NCBI GenBank assembly: GCA_014860575.1
Contig: JACZJK010000021.1
Coordinates: 62,001 to 126,000 of the forward strand
Length of the DNA: 64,000 nucleotides
Origin: Bacteroidales bacterium
Lineage (GTDB): Bacteria; Bacteroidota; Bacteroidia; Bacteroidales; JAAYJT01
Reading direction: 5' to 3'
This document shows positions 54,690-63,377 of the stretch, in pieces (within the stretch, counting starts at the first letter, position 1; each line of letters starts with the position of its first letter). Under the pieces are notes generated by a model that saw only the letters and a list, made by a program, of their open reading frames with translations, was not told the DNA's origin and made no database searches. Made by a program: the position numbers and the translations under genes.

Positions 54690-56039
54690 ATGAAGAAAGC
54701 ATTTAAAGCCTACGATATCCGCGGAGTATTTGGAAGGGATTTCAATCTGGATGATGTTTACAAAATTGGATTCTTCCTTCCGAAACTGTTGAAAAGCAAT
54801 AAAGTACTTGTTGGCCGCGACATCAGGAGTTCATCCGATGTCATTTTCCAAGCGCTTACCAATGGCATCACCGATGCCGGTGCGGATGCTTATGATATGG
54901 GCCTTACCACAACACCCATGGTTTACTGGGCCACCGCTAAATATGGATTTAACGCTTCGGTGCAGATTACGGCTTCGCACAACCCGAAAGAATATAATGG
55001 ACTGAAGGTTTCCCGCACTGAAGCGTTACCAGTTGGTTTTGATACCGGTTTGAACCAACTCAGAGAAATGGCAGAAACGGAACAGGTTGTTGTAAATGAG
55101 AAAAAAGGCAACATTCATCCTTTCGTGTTTCTTGAAGAATACCTGCACTTTATTAAAAGCGTTAAGCCCGAGATCAATGAAATGAAGATTGCTGTTGATT
55201 GCTCCAATGGAATGGCTTCATTGTTCGTAAAGGAATTGCTAGGCGATCAGCCATTTTATATTTATGATGAACCCGATGGCAGCTTTCCGAATCACGAACC
55301 CAATCCGCTGGAAGAAGAAAATGTCGCGGATCTGAAAAAACTTGTGCTGCAGAAAAACTGCGATCTGGGCATCATCTTCGATGGGGATGCTGACCGTGTG
55401 ATGTTTGTTGATGATAAGGGCAGGTTCATCAGGCCGGATATCATGATCGCGTTGCTGGGCGATTATTTTAACAACAAGGGCCGGACTGTCGATGTTGTGA
55501 TGGATATCCGCTCTTCTAAGCGGGTCGCACAATATCTTGAAAAACTTGGGTTCAGAACACATTTATGGAAAGTAGGCCGTGCATTTGCCGCGCTTAAACT
55601 TCGGGAACTTGATGCGGTTTTTGGCGGGGAACTTGCCGGGCATTATTACTTTAAGGATTTCTATTTTAGTGATTCCGCTTTTCTAGCTGTAATGCTGATG
55701 TTGGATGAACTCGCTCACAAACACGCCAACGGCATCAGCGTTTCACAATGGGTGGATACGGTTAATGGAAGCTGGGCCAATTCGGGTGAGATGAATTTCA
55801 AGATTGAACGCAAGGCTGAAGCTATGGAGGCGCTGAAAGCCCATTTCACTTTAAATGAGAAGCCCATTGCTTTCCTCGATTTTGATGGTTATCGCGTTGA
55901 GTTTAAGGATTGGTGGTTTAATGTGAGGCCTTCCAATACTGAGCCATATCTTAGGTTTCTGGCCGAAGCCGAAAGTGCGGATATTCTAGAAAATAAACTC
56001 GAACAAGTAAAACAGATTTTGGCTAAGTTTGGCGGATGA
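54690..56039 (+). CDS. Phosphomannomutase/phosphoglucomutase
   Basis: A 449-residue alpha-D-phosphohexomutase. It has the N-terminal YDIRGVFGRDFN, the active-site phosphoserine in ITASHNPKEYNGLKVS, the Mg2+ motif DGDADR in IIFDGDADRVMFVDD, the sugar loop GGELAGHYYF, and the C-terminal phosphate loop RPSNTEPYLR. The GGExSGHxxF-type loop fits the AlgC/PMM-PGM group that uses both mannose and glucose phosphates. It feeds polysaccharide and lipopolysaccharide sugar synthesis. The next gene overlaps it by 4 bp. Confidence 0.92.
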   Translation: MKKAFKAYDIRGVFGRDFNLDDVYKIGFFLPKLLKSNKVLVGRDIRSSSDVIFQALTNGITDAGADAYDMGLTTTPMVYWATAKYGFNASVQITASHNPKEYNGLKVSRTEALPVGFDTGLNQLREMAETEQVVVNEKKGNIHPFVFLEEYLHFIKSVKPEINEMKIAVDCSNGMASLFVKELLGDQPFYIYDEPDGSFPNHEPNPLEEENVADLKKLVLQKNCDLGIIFDGDADRVMFVDDKGRFIRPDIMIALLGDYFNNKGRTVDVVMDIRSSKRVAQYLEKLGFRTHLWKVGRAFAALKLRELDAVFGGELAGHYYFKDFYFSDSAFLAVMLMLDELAHKHANGISVSQWVDTVNGSWANSGEMNFKIERKAEAMEALKAHFTLNEKPIAFLDFDGYRVEFKDWWFNVRPSNTEPYLRFLAEAESADILENKLEQVKQILAKFGG

Positions 56040-56998
56040 TGATTTCTCGATTGATTGAGTTACCGACTTGGCGAAGCACAGCTTTTTATCTGCTGCTGTT
56101 GATGTTTCTTTATCCACAAGGTGTTCATGCAGGTGAGAATCTTAACGCCAGACTTTCAGTGGCGGATACCAATACGATCAATAAAAAACGCCTGACAGGT
56201 GTAATTGCAACAGGCTCTGTTGCCTACCTGGGTTCAATGAGTGCGCTTTACTTTGCCTGGTATAAAAACCATCCACAAACATCATTTCATTTTTACAACG
56301 ATTTCTCGGAGTGGATGCAAATGGATAAAGGTGGCCACATGGTTGCGTCTTATTATATTGGTATGCTCGGTTATGAATCACTACGTTGGGCTGGGGTTGA
56401 GAGAAAAAAGGCTATTTGGTATGGTGGGTCATTTGGTTCGGTTTACCTTTCGGCGATCGAAATCCTGGATGGATTCTCATCGGGCTGGGGCTTCTCTTTA
56501 AGCGATCTGACTGCAAATACGCTGGGTTCAGCCATATTTATTTCTCAGCAATTGTCCTGGGACGAGCAAAGGGTACTGCTCAAGTACTCATATCATCCAA
56601 CCAAATTTGCAAACTATCGCCCGGAAGTTCTCGGTTCGAACCACCTGGAAAGGATGCTCAAGGATTATAACGGAATCACTTATTGGTTGTCCGCTAATCC
56701 CGGTTCTTTTGGCCTGAACCGTTTTCCAGCGTGGCTTAATATCGCGCTGGGTTATAGCGCAACTGGAATGACCGGCGGTTCGGAAAATATGTACGGTTAT
56801 CATAATGGAAAATTTATCCCATACTTTTCGCGCGACAGGCAATTTTTATTTTCGCTTGATATTGATTTTTCAAAGATTAAAACCCGTACCCAATCACTTG
56901 GTTTGGTTCTGAAAGCGTTAGGGTTTATTAAGATTCCATTTCCTGCGCTGGAATTCAACACAAACAAGAAATTTGTGTTCCATCCGTTATATCTTTAA
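56036..56998 (+). CDS. DUF2279 protein, predicted periplasmic/lipoprotein-like
   Basis: A 320-residue protein with a signal peptide (about residues 12-32) and the DUF2279 core DKGGHMVASYYIGMLGYESL, WYGGSFGSVYLSAIEILDGF and SDLTANTLGSAIF (YfiM-like). The conserved Lys-Gly-Gly-His and Asp residues suggest an active or binding site, but the function is unknown. Its ATG overlaps the phosphomannomutase stop (ATGA), so the two are coupled. A TPR lipoprotein follows 18 bp later. Confidence 0.8.
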   Translation: MMISRLIELPTWRSTAFYLLLLMFLYPQGVHAGENLNARLSVADTNTINKKRLTGVIATGSVAYLGSMSALYFAWYKNHPQTSFHFYNDFSEWMQMDKGGHMVASYYIGMLGYESLRWAGVERKKAIWYGGSFGSVYLSAIEILDGFSSGWGFSLSDLTANTLGSAIFISQQLSWDEQRVLLKYSYHPTKFANYRPEVLGSNHLERMLKDYNGITYWLSANPGSFGLNRFPAWLNIALGYSATGMTGGSENMYGYHNGKFIPYFSRDRQFLFSLDIDFSKIKTRTQSLGLVLKALGFIKIPFPALEFNTNKKFVFHPLYL

Positions 56999-57016
56999 TT
57001 ATTATATGCCATAACT

Positions 57017-57427
57017 ATGAAGTACCAGATTCTTACTCTTATTGCATTATTGATCATTTATCTTGGTTCTTGCATGCCACGTGAGCAAAAAGCTCAGGAA
57101 CTGTTGCGTGAAGGCTCAGAGAAAGTTGCTCAAAGCCAGCATGAAGAAGCGATCAAATTGTTTAGTAAGGCCATTATGCTGATGCCTGAATTCGCGGTAG
57201 CATACAGTTACCGTGGCAGTGCAAAATTCGATTTGGGCGACTTAAACGGTGCCCACGAGGATTACACAAAAGCTATTGAAATTGATCCCACTTATGCCGA
57301 GCCTTATGACTTCAGAGGAAGGATAAAACAACTCTGGTATGATGAAGCCGGAGCCTGTGAAGATTTTCTAAAAGCTGCTGCACTTGGCAGGCCTAATATG
57401 TCAGAAAAAGTTCGCCGCTGCGAATAA
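57017..57427 (+). CDS. TPR-repeat lipoprotein
   Basis: A 136-residue protein with a signal peptide and lipobox (IIYLGSC-M) and about three tetratricopeptide repeats (AIKLFSKAIMLMPEFAVAYS, YRGSAKFDLGDLNGAHEDYT, and DFRGRIKQLWYDEAGACEDF). It is probably an envelope scaffold. It ends the dapF-to-TPR plus-strand run; the ychF gene converges on it. Confidence 0.85.
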   Translation: MKYQILTLIALLIIYLGSCMPREQKAQELLREGSEKVAQSQHEEAIKLFSKAIMLMPEFAVAYSYRGSAKFDLGDLNGAHEDYTKAIEIDPTYAEPYDFRGRIKQLWYDEAGACEDFLKAAALGRPNMSEKVRRCE

Positions 57428-57447
57428 TTCCCCCCTGCTCTCCACCT

Positions 57448-58545
57448 TTACACATTAAAACGTATATGCAAAATATCGCCATCCTGGACCATATAGTTTT
57501 TTCCTTCAATGGCAAATTTCCCGGCTTCACGGCAGGCATGTTCTGAACCAAGCTTAATAAAATCATTGTATTTCATTACTTCGGCGCGTATAAATCCACG
57601 TTCAAGATCGCTGTGGATCACACCGGCAGCCTGTGGAGCGAGTGTGCCTTTTCGTATCGTCCATGCCCTTACTTCTTTGGGACCGGCTGTGAAAAATGTT
57701 TCCAGTTCGAGTAAATCGTAGGCGGCGCGGATAAGTTTATCCACTCCGGGTTCTTCTAGGCCCATATCCTGCAGGAATGCCAGGCGGTCTTCTTCGCTGT
57801 CAAGCTCGGCAATTTCAGCTTCAGCTTCGGCAGCAATGGTCAACACCTGGGTGTTTTCGTCCTGAACGGATTTTGAAAATGCCTGGGTGTAACTATTGCC
57901 CGCAGCAGCAGATGAAGAATCTACATTGCAAACATAAATCACTGGTTTATCAGTGAGTAAATAGAGGTCTTCAATAACATGACGATCGTATTTATCAACT
58001 GGGGCAGACCGAGCCATTCCAAATGACTCAAGATGTTGTTTGAACGTTTGCAGCACTTCAATTTGTGAACGGTATATTTTATCGCCTGATTTAGCCAATT
58101 TTTCCAAACGCTGGATCTTACGGTCAATGGCATCAATATCTTTTACCTGTAATTCAAGCTCGAGTGTTTCTTTATCGCGAACCGGATCAACCGAACCATC
58201 AAGGTGTGGAAGGTTTTCGTCATCAAAGCAGCGTACGATATGGATTAGCGCATCTGCATTTCGGATATCCGAAAGAAAACTATTTCCAACACCCTCACCC
58301 TGGCTTGACCCGCGTGCAAGACCTGGCATGTCTACCAATTCAATGGTTGTAGGTATGATTTTAGCAGATTTGATCAGTTTATCAATTTCAAACAATCTAG
58401 GATCCGGAACCTGAACGGTGCCAAGGTTTGATTTGCTGCTGGTATAAGCAAAAGCGCCTGTTTGGGCTTTTGTATTGGAAACACAGTTAAATAAAGTGCT
58501 TTTGCCTGCATTGGCAAGCCCTACAATTCCGCAATGTAATGGCAT
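57448..58545 (-). CDS. ychF: Redox-regulated ATPase YchF
   Basis: A 365-residue Obg-like ATPase: P-loop GLANAGKSTLFNCVS, VDMPGLARGSSQGEGVGNSFL, the substituted G4 motif CNVDSS (ATP rather than GTP preference) and the C-terminal TGS-like YMVQDGDILHIRF. It binds ribosomes and is linked to oxidative stress and translation. TACCTTTG lies 23 bp upstream. Confidence 0.96.
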   Translation of the reverse strand: MPLHCGIVGLANAGKSTLFNCVSNTKAQTGAFAYTSSKSNLGTVQVPDPRLFEIDKLIKSAKIIPTTIELVDMPGLARGSSQGEGVGNSFLSDIRNADALIHIVRCFDDENLPHLDGSVDPVRDKETLELELQVKDIDAIDRKIQRLEKLAKSGDKIYRSQIEVLQTFKQHLESFGMARSAPVDKYDRHVIEDLYLLTDKPVIYVCNVDSSSAAAGNSYTQAFSKSVQDENTQVLTIAAEAEAEIAELDSEEDRLAFLQDMGLEEPGVDKLIRAAYDLLELETFFTAGPKEVRAWTIRKGTLAPQAAGVIHSDLERGFIRAEVMKYNDFIKLGSEHACREAGKFAIEGKNYMVQDGDILHIRFNV

Positions 58546-58861
58546 TTGTTTGTTTTTTTCTGAGGTGCAAAGGTAGTGTTAAGAGTTTATCGGGCATGAA
58601 CCTGAGCCATTATTTTAAGATTAGTATGCAAGTAACTATGCAACAACTTATAAGGTTGCACCTAAGATTGTGATAAATAGCATTGCGGATTGGAGGAACG
58701 CAAAGGATGATTCTTGCACCTATTCTTAAACAAATACTTAAAGTTTACGACTACATGTAAATAGAAAAATCGTTGAATATTTCGGGAGATTACACTGTTT
58801 GAGTGATTTCCACCACTAATCAGAATTCGATTTATTCTAAAACCTATGTGAGGCTAACGGG
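58546..58861. other. Intergenic stretch between ychF and the cupredoxin gene
   Basis: 316 bp with the ychF -7 box at its left end. No coding region or convincing hairpin is seen. A weak GCAAC/GTTGC repeat lies near 58640. Confidence 0.4.
58568..58575 (-). promoter_or_regulatory. -7 element of ychF
   Basis: TACCTTTG on the minus strand, 23 bp upstream of the ATG at 58545. Confidence 0.45.
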
Positions 58862-59737
58862 TCACTTGTCAGTAAGAATAAGTTGTTTGCTGAATTGTTC
58901 AGCACCAGCATTCATTTTTACTATATAGGTTCCGGCTGGTAACTCCGATATATCCAGGGAGCTAACAGCAGTAGCAATAAGCTCTTTTTGCAATATAATC
59001 TGACCCTCAAGGTTCAGCACTGAGATTTGCACTTGTTTTCCGAGAAACCATTGCATTTCAAGCGTCACAATACCGTTTGAAGGGTTCGGATAAACCTGAA
59101 GTGCAGGAATAACAATCTCTTCAACCGAAACATTTGCAGCAGCTTGTGTCACTGTAACTAATACTGTCAGGGAGCTAGTTGTGGTTACAGTTAAATTGGC
59201 AACCCTGATATCGCTTGTTGTGTTTTCGTTGTAGTTCACATCTATTGTTCCGTTTCCACTTCCTGCACTAGTTGCGGTAGACCAGGCTGCATCGCTTTCA
59301 ACAGTCCAGGATGTATTTGACTGCACTGTAAAGCTTGTTGTGCCGGCAGTATAGGTGACATCAATGTTATTCGGATCAACTGCAAGAGTTTGTGCCGGTA
59401 AAACTGTAAAAGAAGCTACCATCCCTGGTACATGTGGTGTGCAAACATAATTGTAGGTTCCGGGTACAGCAACTACATATTCGAAGGAAGTGACAGAAGA
59501 AGTGATGTTACTATCCCAACTGACTGCCCCTTCAGGTATTGAACCGGAAGTGGTTGTATGAAAACCATTCACCCATTCCCAGCGAATTGTGTCACCGATT
59601 TGTACATCCGGTACATGCACCGGATCAAACTCAAAGTCTTTAACATCAATAAGGTGTTTTGCAGCATAGGAGGATGTTGGGGTAATGAGGATGATGGGAA
59701 GAATTAATAACAGTAATAAAGGGTAGATTCTTTTCAT
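58862..59737 (-). CDS. Secreted cupredoxin-BACON protein with type IX sorting tail
   Basis: A 291-residue exported protein. It has a signal peptide (about 1-26, YPLLLLLILPIILI), a plastocyanin/azurin-like domain with all four type 1 copper ligands (H60, C99, H102, M106 in YVCTPHVPGM), a BACON-like beta domain (about 115-200, YTAGTTSFTVQSNTSWTVES) and a C-terminal type IX sorting domain (LQVYPNPSNGIVTLEM to KQLILTDK). The copper domain should carry electrons or sense copper outside the cell. I chose the ATG at 59737; upstream codons from 59782 are also open. It lies alone between ychF and the DUF5723 genes. Confidence 0.88.
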   Translation of the reverse strand: MKRIYPLLLLLILPIILITPTSSYAAKHLIDVKDFEFDPVHVPDVQIGDTIRWEWVNGFHTTTSGSIPEGAVSWDSNITSSVTSFEYVVAVPGTYNYVCTPHVPGMVASFTVLPAQTLAVDPNNIDVTYTAGTTSFTVQSNTSWTVESDAAWSTATSAGSGNGTIDVNYNENTTSDIRVANLTVTTTSSLTVLVTVTQAAANVSVEEIVIPALQVYPNPSNGIVTLEMQWFLGKQVQISVLNLEGQIILQKELIATAVSSLDISELPAGTYIVKMNAGAEQFSKQLILTDK

Positions 59738-59848
59738 GATAAGTTGTTTAATGGTTTGTTTCATTAAACAATGTAATTTCATGAATGTTTGCCCGACCCT
59801 GAATACTCACCCGTCAAGGTAAAAAATCAAGTGTTGCTGATTGAATAA

Positions 59849-61303
59849 TTAATGGTATGCGTGGCAGTTTTGCATGGTGCGAAATCTCTTGCAATCTCCT
59901 TTGGTTAAACCAAATTGAATTGCGAAGTAAAAGTCCAGGCCATCGAAGTCGCTGAAGCCTAACAGGCTACCAAGTTTTTCGGATCCAACCGAGAAGTTTA
60001 AAAAGCGCACGGATGCGCCCATCCGAGGTTCTTTATAACGGTAAAAGGAAAACGGCAACGATACCTCAAAGCGATCGGTAGAGTAACGCGGGGCTATGCT
60101 TGCGTACGATGGCCGCGGTAAACGATTATTTAATAAAGGTAGATCCTGAATAACAACTACATTTACGATAAAATTATTCTGAAAATTATAATCGAACTGT
60201 AAACTCAGATACGATGGCAGTGCCATACTGAATGATGAACCTTGCAGCAAGGCATCAGGGCTGCCAGTAATGGATTGGCTGATATCGCCAAGTAGCACAT
60301 CAATAAAACTAAACCCAAGAGAATTAACGCCACCCCACACAGTATCAACATTGTCGAACACCAGCCTTCTGACATTGCGATCGAAGTCAATAACCCCGAC
60401 ATCCATCAACGAAAAGCCGATCCTGAAAATAAAGGGTTCGTAAGGAAAGCTGCATAAACTACTGCGCCGCCTTGTGCTCTGTGGCTCAAGGGTTCTTACA
60501 TAACTTACGCCCAGATCAAATGCAAAACCATTACCTCGAACCGGATTTTGAAGCCCGGTAAATTCATTGTCGCTATAATTGAGAGGCGCTGACATTCCAC
60601 CAGTGGCGTTCAGATTGTAGATTACCAGGGTGTCGCTATCGGGGGTCATATAATCGGTACTGGTGCTGTTGACAATAACTCCATGATAGCCCCATAACCT
60701 CTTGACTGTGGCGCCAATAATTAAATTAACATCACCCTGTTTATAGAGCGTTCTGGCATAGGTAAGACCCAATTCCACCCAACTCATTGAGCCAACCGTA
60801 TAGCTTTTATCATGCGTGTATCGGGTGTTTTGCTGGGGTGCGAAATCCAATCCTTCCAGCATAAATTTGGCAATATCATAGGGCAAACCATCAACTGATG
60901 AAACGCTGCGAAATGAATTATGAATAGCGAATGCCTGGCGGTTGATTATAAGCATAGCTGATGGCCCGGTAAGTCTCAGGTTTGCAAATCCGTATTTGTC
61001 CTGACGGTTCGCGTAATCATCAAGGAAGTTCTGACCGCTTTCAGGATAGGTCGGAAAGTCGAGATAGCGTAGTTTGAGCAGGCTGTAATCTTTTCCGGGA
61101 ACATAGAGATAATTGTTTTGGGCAAAAATATCCCCGGACACGATCAAAAGGTCAAAATATTTCCTAGAATTCATCATTGAAGCAGGATTGATAAATGACC
61201 GGCTGACACCGGAATAATCGCTGCTGACAACGCCCAGCATATCCTGCGATTGTGTTGTTGATGCACTCAATGCAATAATAAACAAAATAAGGATCTTCTT
61301 CAA
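59849..61303 (-). CDS. DUF5723-type outer-membrane protein, copy 1
   Basis: A 484-residue protein with a signal peptide (KKILILFIIALSASTTQSQ) and a beta-strand-rich body. The N-terminal motif SRSFINPASMMNSRKYFDLL matches copy 2 at 61774, as do the LRLTGPSAM motif and the C-terminal FSVGSEKLGSLLGFSDFDGL. These are Bacteroidota DUF5723 proteins, probably outer-membrane barrels of unknown function. Two C-terminal cysteines (in CKRF and NCHAY) are shared with copy 2. Confidence 0.78.
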   Translation of the reverse strand: MKKILILFIIALSASTTQSQDMLGVVSSDYSGVSRSFINPASMMNSRKYFDLLIVSGDIFAQNNYLYVPGKDYSLLKLRYLDFPTYPESGQNFLDDYANRQDKYGFANLRLTGPSAMLIINRQAFAIHNSFRSVSSVDGLPYDIAKFMLEGLDFAPQQNTRYTHDKSYTVGSMSWVELGLTYARTLYKQGDVNLIIGATVKRLWGYHGVIVNSTSTDYMTPDSDTLVIYNLNATGGMSAPLNYSDNEFTGLQNPVRGNGFAFDLGVSYVRTLEPQSTRRRSSLCSFPYEPFIFRIGFSLMDVGVIDFDRNVRRLVFDNVDTVWGGVNSLGFSFIDVLLGDISQSITGSPDALLQGSSFSMALPSYLSLQFDYNFQNNFIVNVVVIQDLPLLNNRLPRPSYASIAPRYSTDRFEVSLPFSFYRYKEPRMGASVRFLNFSVGSEKLGSLLGFSDFDGLDFYFAIQFGLTKGDCKRFRTMQNCHAYH

Positions 61304-61773
61304 AATGGGTCGGTTAAAATTGATGTATTAATTCTCGGGCAGGTTGCAGCTTATTAACAAGCCGGAGTTTTATTAGTTTATTAATAAACAAAAAACTGAG
61401 TGTATTATTTTCTGAGCCCCATATTAATCACTCGTCCGGAACGGTTGGTTTCAGTAAATCAATAGTTTGTGGATGAAAAAATTTCCATTGACAGCCAGTT
61501 TTATTTTTAAACCCTCTCGCTAAGAAGGGAAGTAAGTTTAGAGGTTTAGGAAGTTTAGGTGTTTAGTTTTCGAAACTAACCAACATGTTGTCGCCTTTTT
61601 ATTATGCAGTGATGCAATTGGAATTTGATGGAGTAATGGAGTAATGTATTTGATTGCCAACTGCCTATTGCCAACTGCCAGCTCATCCTCGAAGGTTTTC
61701 TCTGGAACGGTGAAGTGTTTAGGATGTTTAGAGAGTTGAGCGGTCTTCGCCTTTGCGGGAAGAATTATTCAGG
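61304..61773. repeat. Repeat-rich intergenic region between DUF5723 paralogues
   Basis: 470 bp without a gene. GTTTAG words run at 61530-61566 and 61717-61741, like the 2844 block. At 61629-61680 TGGAGTAATGG and two TTGCCAACTGCC copies match the 16712-16840 repeats on the opposite strand. I see no hairpin terminator. Confidence 0.8.
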
Positions 61774-63246
61774 CTAGAAAAACGTGTGGCATTTTTCGTA
61801 CTTGTCAAACGTTTTCTGATAATTGCTTTTGCATAGCCCAGCGCTCAGGGAAAAATAGAAGTCAACACCTTCGAGGTCGTTGAGCCCGAAAAATGCTCCC
61901 AGCTTTTCGGTGCCAATAGTCACATAACCTAATTTAACTGAAAATCCAATTCCCGGATCCTGGTATCGGAATAAAGTTAACGGGACTGCCACTTCACAAA
62001 AGTGCTTTTCGAACCTGGGAACTAAACTTAGCTGAGAAGGCCGTACCAACTGATTTTTCGAAAACCTCAGGCTTTGCATCCACAATGCCTGGATATAGAA
62101 GTCGCTGCCTAAACTGTAGTCGAATTGCATGCTCATTGCAGATGGAAGCCATAAATTAAAACTACCTTCTTCATTCATCTGACCTGAACCATTTCCGATT
62201 ACTGATGACATTTCTTCAACAAGGTTGTTGATGCTTCCCAGATTAAGTGAATCCAGACCCGGCCAGCGTCCGCTTGCTTCGTCAAAAAACAGCGACTTTG
62301 CATTGTGCCCATAATGCAGGCTCCCGATATCAAGCAAAGAAATTCCAAAGCGAAATTGATAAGGATCATAAACATGACGAACAGTTCCATGATTTTTCCG
62401 GCCGTTTTGATGCTTTTTTACAATTGTTATTCCTGCATCGAACCCAAAACCCCGACCCTGAACCAATTGCTTTACACCCATGAATTCACGGGTTTCAAAA
62501 TTTACAGGAAGCGCAAATGCCATCTGGCCTGAAAAATTATAGATATCAAGTGTGTCGCTGTTTCTGAACGAATAATCGAGTTGATCGCTGCGCATATATA
62601 CGCCATGATAAGCCCAGAGCCGTTTAATCGAAATCCCGGCAGTAATTTTCAGATCCTGGTTGTAATCAAATGATTTGGCAAAGGTTAAGCCCAATTCAGC
62701 CCAGCTTGCCGAACCGATATTGAAAGTGTTATCATGAGAAAACCTTGTGTTGTGTAATTGGGGATAATGCCTGCGTTCATAAGCAAATTTGGCAACATCG
62801 TAAGGAATGTTTTGCCCTGAAACTACAAACCTGTTTAAAAAATGTATAGCAAAAGCGTGATCGTTGAATGAATACATAGCCGATGGACCTGTCAGTCTCA
62901 GATCGGTATAGCCCATTTTGGGTTCAACATCATACCTGTCGCTGAAAATGTAGTCATCATCATAGAATCCTGGAAACTCAAGTTTTAAAGCGCGTTGCGC
63001 AAAATTCATTTTCCGTTCCAAAAAGTTATCTTCTTTTGAAACATAGATGAAGTTATTCGCAAAAAAGATGCCACCGCTTGCAAGGTTGATGTCGAGATAT
63101 TTTTTTGAATTTGAGATTGAAGACGGGTTTAGGAAAACCCCATTCAGCCCGGCATAGTTGCCCGTGGAAAGGCCCAGACGATCCTGTGCTGCAGCAGTTT
63201 GGAAGAAAACTGTAAGCAATAGAAAAATACAAGATAGCTTATTCAA
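61774..63246 (-). CDS. DUF5723-type outer-membrane protein, copy 2
   Basis: A 490-residue paralogue of the protein at 59849, with a signal peptide (CIFLLLTVFFQTAAAQ), then NGVFLNPSSISNSKKYLDIN, LRLTGPSAMYSFNDHAFA, and a C-terminal TIGTEKLGAFFGLNDLEGVD, with cysteines in GLCKSN and KCHTFF. The shared motifs occur in the same order as in copy 1, so this is a tandem duplication that has diverged a lot. Unknown function. Confidence 0.78.
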   Translation of the reverse strand: MNKLSCIFLLLTVFFQTAAAQDRLGLSTGNYAGLNGVFLNPSSISNSKKYLDINLASGGIFFANNFIYVSKEDNFLERKMNFAQRALKLEFPGFYDDDYIFSDRYDVEPKMGYTDLRLTGPSAMYSFNDHAFAIHFLNRFVVSGQNIPYDVAKFAYERRHYPQLHNTRFSHDNTFNIGSASWAELGLTFAKSFDYNQDLKITAGISIKRLWAYHGVYMRSDQLDYSFRNSDTLDIYNFSGQMAFALPVNFETREFMGVKQLVQGRGFGFDAGITIVKKHQNGRKNHGTVRHVYDPYQFRFGISLLDIGSLHYGHNAKSLFFDEASGRWPGLDSLNLGSINNLVEEMSSVIGNGSGQMNEEGSFNLWLPSAMSMQFDYSLGSDFYIQALWMQSLRFSKNQLVRPSQLSLVPRFEKHFCEVAVPLTLFRYQDPGIGFSVKLGYVTIGTEKLGAFFGLNDLEGVDFYFSLSAGLCKSNYQKTFDKYEKCHTFF

Positions 63247-63377
63247 GATGAAATTATTTCATGGATAATCATTTTTGGCTGATTCCCTCCAGACACCAGC
63301 CTTTAAAATACAATCCATGAAAAAGGGAAAGGTTACCTGTATACACAGGTTTTATCAGAAAGTGTAAAGGAATTTAA

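Noticed and set aside
56110-56118. DnaA box (TTATCCACA)
   Set aside because: A single copy inside the DUF2279 coding region, with no cluster and no AT-rich unwinding element; not an origin.
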